Shown: in pieces, positions 62,099-64,000 of the stretch
Layout: the number at the start of each line of letters is the position of its first letter
Numbering within the stretch: the first letter of the stretch is position 1
Assembly: GCA_038316385.1 (NCBI GenBank)
Contig: JBBQAN010000011.1
Coordinates: 36,437-100,436, forward strand
DNA length: 64,000 nt
Source of the DNA: SZAS-103 sp038316385
GTDB lineage: Bacteria; Pseudomonadota; Gammaproteobacteria; Xanthomonadales; Xanthomonadaceae
Direction of reading: 5' to 3'
Program-made: the position numbers and the translations under genes
The notes under the pieces: generated by a model
What the model was told of the DNA's origin: nothing
What the model saw: only the letters and a program-made list of their open reading frames with translations
Databases searched by the model: none

Positions 62099-62162
62099 TG
62101 GCCGCTTCCCTGCGGCACGGTAGCTAACGCCTTTGAATAGTTGGCCGCATCCCTGCGGCACG
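62099..62162. repeat. Direct repeat of a hairpin unit
   Basis: TGGCCGC(T/A)TCCCTGCGGCACG occurs at 62099-62119 and 62142-62162 with one difference. Each copy can form a GCCGC/GCGGC stem. It lies in a gene-free stretch of about 360 bp (62060-62421) in which I see nothing else. Confidence 0.7.
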
Positions 62163-62421
62163 CCCGTGAGATCCCTCTGGGGTTGGCAGCGTCCATGCAG
62201 CCTGCGAATTCAGATCCCTCGTCAGGGAGGCTGCGCTATTCCAAAACGTCGGTCTGTCTGCCAGCGCACATAGCCGGAAGATCGTCGAATTCGATGTCGA
62301 CCGCAGCCGTGCAGGCGTTGCGATCATCGGCGTAAGCCAATGTTGGGTAGCGCACGGACGGCCTGCCGCATCGCGCATATCGTTGGCTGGCCGTGATTGC
62401 AGCGGCTCACTGGGGGGCGCT

Positions 62422-62970
62422 ATGAGCATACGATTTTCAGGGTCCGTTTTGCTCGGGTCCCTATACGATCCGCTGAAACACCTGTCCAGACGCATCCATC
62501 GCGCGTTGGCGCATGCGGAGAAAACGCTGTGGGCCGACGAGAAGGGACGCCTCTTCGTGATCGGTTCCGGCGACCAGTTCGCGTATCTGCCGTCGTTCGA
62601 GGCGATCGGCATTTTCGACGATCGCACGCCGGCGCAGTCGATCGAAAGCGCGCTGCGATTGGCATTGCGCAAACGCGCATCCAACTGGATTACCGACTGG
62701 AAGGAAGACCCGCCGAATTTCAACGACTACCGGATCATGCCGCCGACGGTGCCGGGAAAACGGCCGCAGCGCGTCTTGCGTAAAAGCGTGGCAAAGGTGC
62801 AAGCCGACGTCGTTGCTGCCGACACGATCTCTGCTGAAAAGACACACGTCCTGGGCGTCCATCCCGCAGTCGCGAATTTCGCGCGGGGCCGCGCTGCATC
62901 CAAGCCGCGATCGCAGCGCTCAGTGCGCACAGCGAACGCTGCGTCTCAGGCTGTAACGGATTTCGGTTGA
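62422..62970 (+). CDS. Hypothetical protein
   Basis: A 182-residue protein of unknown family. MSIRFSGSVLLGSLYDPLKHLSRRIHRALAHAEKTLWADEKGRLFVIGSGDQFAYLPSFEAIGIFDD looks like a compact soluble domain, followed by RLALRKRASNWITDWKEDPPNFNDYRIMPPTVPGKRPQRVLRK and a basic, disordered C-terminus. The ATG at 62422 follows a G-run that may serve as ribosome site. No neighbour suggests a role. Confidence 0.6.
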   Translation: MSIRFSGSVLLGSLYDPLKHLSRRIHRALAHAEKTLWADEKGRLFVIGSGDQFAYLPSFEAIGIFDDRTPAQSIESALRLALRKRASNWITDWKEDPPNFNDYRIMPPTVPGKRPQRVLRKSVAKVQADVVAADTISAEKTHVLGVHPAVANFARGRAASKPRSQRSVRTANAASQAVTDFG

Positions 62971-63109
62971 CCGTAGAATACACGTAAACGCCCAGAACGC
63001 ATTTCACGCAGTGCTTACATCCCCAGGCTCAGATGGGTTTACGCTTGATGGGCTACAGCAACAACCGACAGCAATCGGCAATTCACCCACTCCAAAGGAA
63101 AGGACTCTC

Positions 63110-63568
63110 ATGAAAACCCAAATGAAAACCCGAATGTTCAGCGGTATCGCCGCGTGTATCGTCGTCGCCGGCATGTCCGCATCTGCCGCCTTCGCGCACG
63201 ACAAGATGATGTCCGACGACATGATGATGATGGATACCAATCACGATGGCATGGTCTCGTCCGACGAGTACATGGCCCATTCGAAGATGATGATGGACAA
63301 GATGGACACCAACCACGACGGCATGTGCAGCAAGGCCGAGATGGACGCGGGCATGAAGATGATGCACAAGAAGATGTCGGCCGACGACATGAAGATGATC
63401 GACACCAATCACGACGGCATGGTTTCGGGCGATGAGCACATGGCCTATTCGAAGTCGATGTTCGACAAGATGGACGCCAATCACGACGGCATGGTCAGCA
63501 AGGACGAGATGGGCGCGGGCATGAAGATGATGCACGACGACGACCACATGATGAAGAAGTCGCCGTAA
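63110..63568 (+). CDS. Exported methionine-rich EF-hand protein
   Basis: A 152-residue exported protein with a signal peptide ending near AFA (residues 1-29). The mature part has four EF-hand loops in two pairs: DTNHDGMVSSDEY (42), DTNHDGMCSKAEM (66), DTNHDGMVSGDEH (98) and DANHDGMVSKDEM (122), each with Asp1, Asn3, Asp5, Gly6 and Glu12 intact for calcium. About a quarter of the mature residues are methionine, with MxxM and MM clusters between loops, and His is frequent. Calcium binding is likely; copper binding through Met/His is possible. The start is the first ATG after AAAGGA. Confidence 0.85.
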   Translation: MKTQMKTRMFSGIAACIVVAGMSASAAFAHDKMMSDDMMMMDTNHDGMVSSDEYMAHSKMMMDKMDTNHDGMCSKAEMDAGMKMMHKKMSADDMKMIDTNHDGMVSGDEHMAYSKSMFDKMDANHDGMVSKDEMGAGMKMMHDDDHMMKKSP

Positions 63569-63608
63569 ACGGCGATTCCATCGGCAGGCCGTTTGCGCTT
63601 GCCAGGGT

Positions 63609-63644
63609 AAAAAAGCGCCGAGTCGGCAGACTCGGCGCTTTTTG
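63609..63644. terminator. Strong bidirectional terminator
   Basis: AAAAGCGCCGAGTC-GGCA-GACTCGGCGCTTTT, a perfect 14-bp stem with A and T tracts on both sides, 41 bp after the EF-hand gene. It serves that gene and the convergent regulator gene. Confidence 0.93.
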
Positions 63645-63718
63645 TTTTCGCTATCGTAAAAGTGGAAGTTGCCGCAGGTCTTGATGCGTCTTTGTTCGTC
63701 ACCCAGCCGCTGCGGCGT

Positions 63719-64000
63719 TCAGCAATCGAGCACACTTTTATAGATGTCGCGATCGATGCGATAGCAGGTGCAAGCAGCCGCTTCCAGGCCCACGCGATTC
63801 AGAATCTTGATGGCGCCGCGCGAATAGCTGATCAGCTTCCTTTTCTGCAGCGCTCCCATCGCCTTGGTGATGCCGACACGGCGCATGCCGAGCATGAATG
63901 CGAGAAATTCATGGGTCAGATGGAATTCGTCGCTGCACGCGCGATCGTGGGTCATCAGCAGCCAGCGGGCCAGCCGCGCTTCGAGCAGGTGGAAGCGGGT
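63719..64000 (-). CDS. Crp/Fnr-family regulator, 5' end missing
   Basis: The frame is open to the right edge and ends at 63719, giving the last 93 residues. They are the Crp-type winged helix: FHLLEARLARWLLMTHDRACSDEFHLTHEFLAFMLGMRRVGITKAMGALQKRKLISYSRGAIKILNRVGLEAAACTCY. The ArgArgVal recognition helix and the AACTCYR end are typical of the HTH_Crp_2 group common in Proteobacteria. The cyclic-nucleotide-like sensor domain is outside the window. Confidence 0.88.
   Translation of the reverse strand, partial: TRFHLLEARLARWLLMTHDRACSDEFHLTHEFLAFMLGMRRVGITKAMGALQKRKLISYSRGAIKILNRVGLEAAACTCYRIDRDIYKSVLDC

Overview
The window reads as a chromosomal segment of a high-G+C gammaproteobacterium. The gene set points to the Lysobacterales (Xanthomonadales), perhaps near Rhodanobacteraceae: GTP-type PEP carboxykinase, a FadE-type acyl-CoA dehydrogenase beside a TetR regulator, an eukaryotic-type class I aldolase next to pyk and pgk, an SAH riboswitch before ahcY, and Xanthomonad-like intergenic palindromes. 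This placement is inference from gene content; no marker gene was compared.

Layout. 1-11.4 kb holds pckG (cut by the left edge), a TetR/fadE pair, an ADP/ATP-carrier-like transporter, a GMC oxidoreductase, a serine hydrolase and a PAS-GGDEF-EAL protein. 11.7-19.1 kb holds a lysine-rich histone-like gene with a long upstream region that contains a possible small RNA, then gcvT-gcvH-gcvPA, a NfeD/SPFH pair, an aldo/keto reductase and a GDT1-family transporter. 19.2-28.9 kb holds a diguanylate cyclase, a methyltransferase-like membrane protein, a CPBP protease, dusB, an envelope cluster (two L,D-transpeptidase types and an M23 peptidase), a three-gene ATGA-coupled operon and a FAD oxidoreductase.

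29-44.7 kb is the most interesting part. The SAM-cycle genes metK, ahcY (with SAH riboswitch) and metF lie on the same strand, but about 10 kb separates metK from ahcY. Between them are a LolA-like/BNR-repeat pair and, at 34.4-39.9 kb, an accessory island. The island carries an EcoRII/Dcm-like cytosine methyltransferase fused in frame to an HNH nuclease, a small unknown protein, the truncated C-terminal part of an EcoRII-like restriction enzyme, and three toxin-antitoxin pairs (AbrB-type/PIN, HigBA, VapBC). Parts of it look visibly lower in G+C than the core genes.

44.7-64 kb returns to core genes: a two-component system, rimB-rimK, tRNA-Gly(CCC), thiS-thiG-trmB, an SLC13-type carrier, a Rieske protein, a FAH-family hydrolase, mscL, a TrmH-family methyltransferase with GNAT and MarR genes, and a lower-glycolysis cluster (pgk, HAD phosphatase, pyk, class I aldolase). 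It ends with small hypotheticals, a methionine-rich EF-hand protein and the C-terminus of a Crp/Fnr regulator cut by the right edge. Several palindromic repeat families sit between genes.
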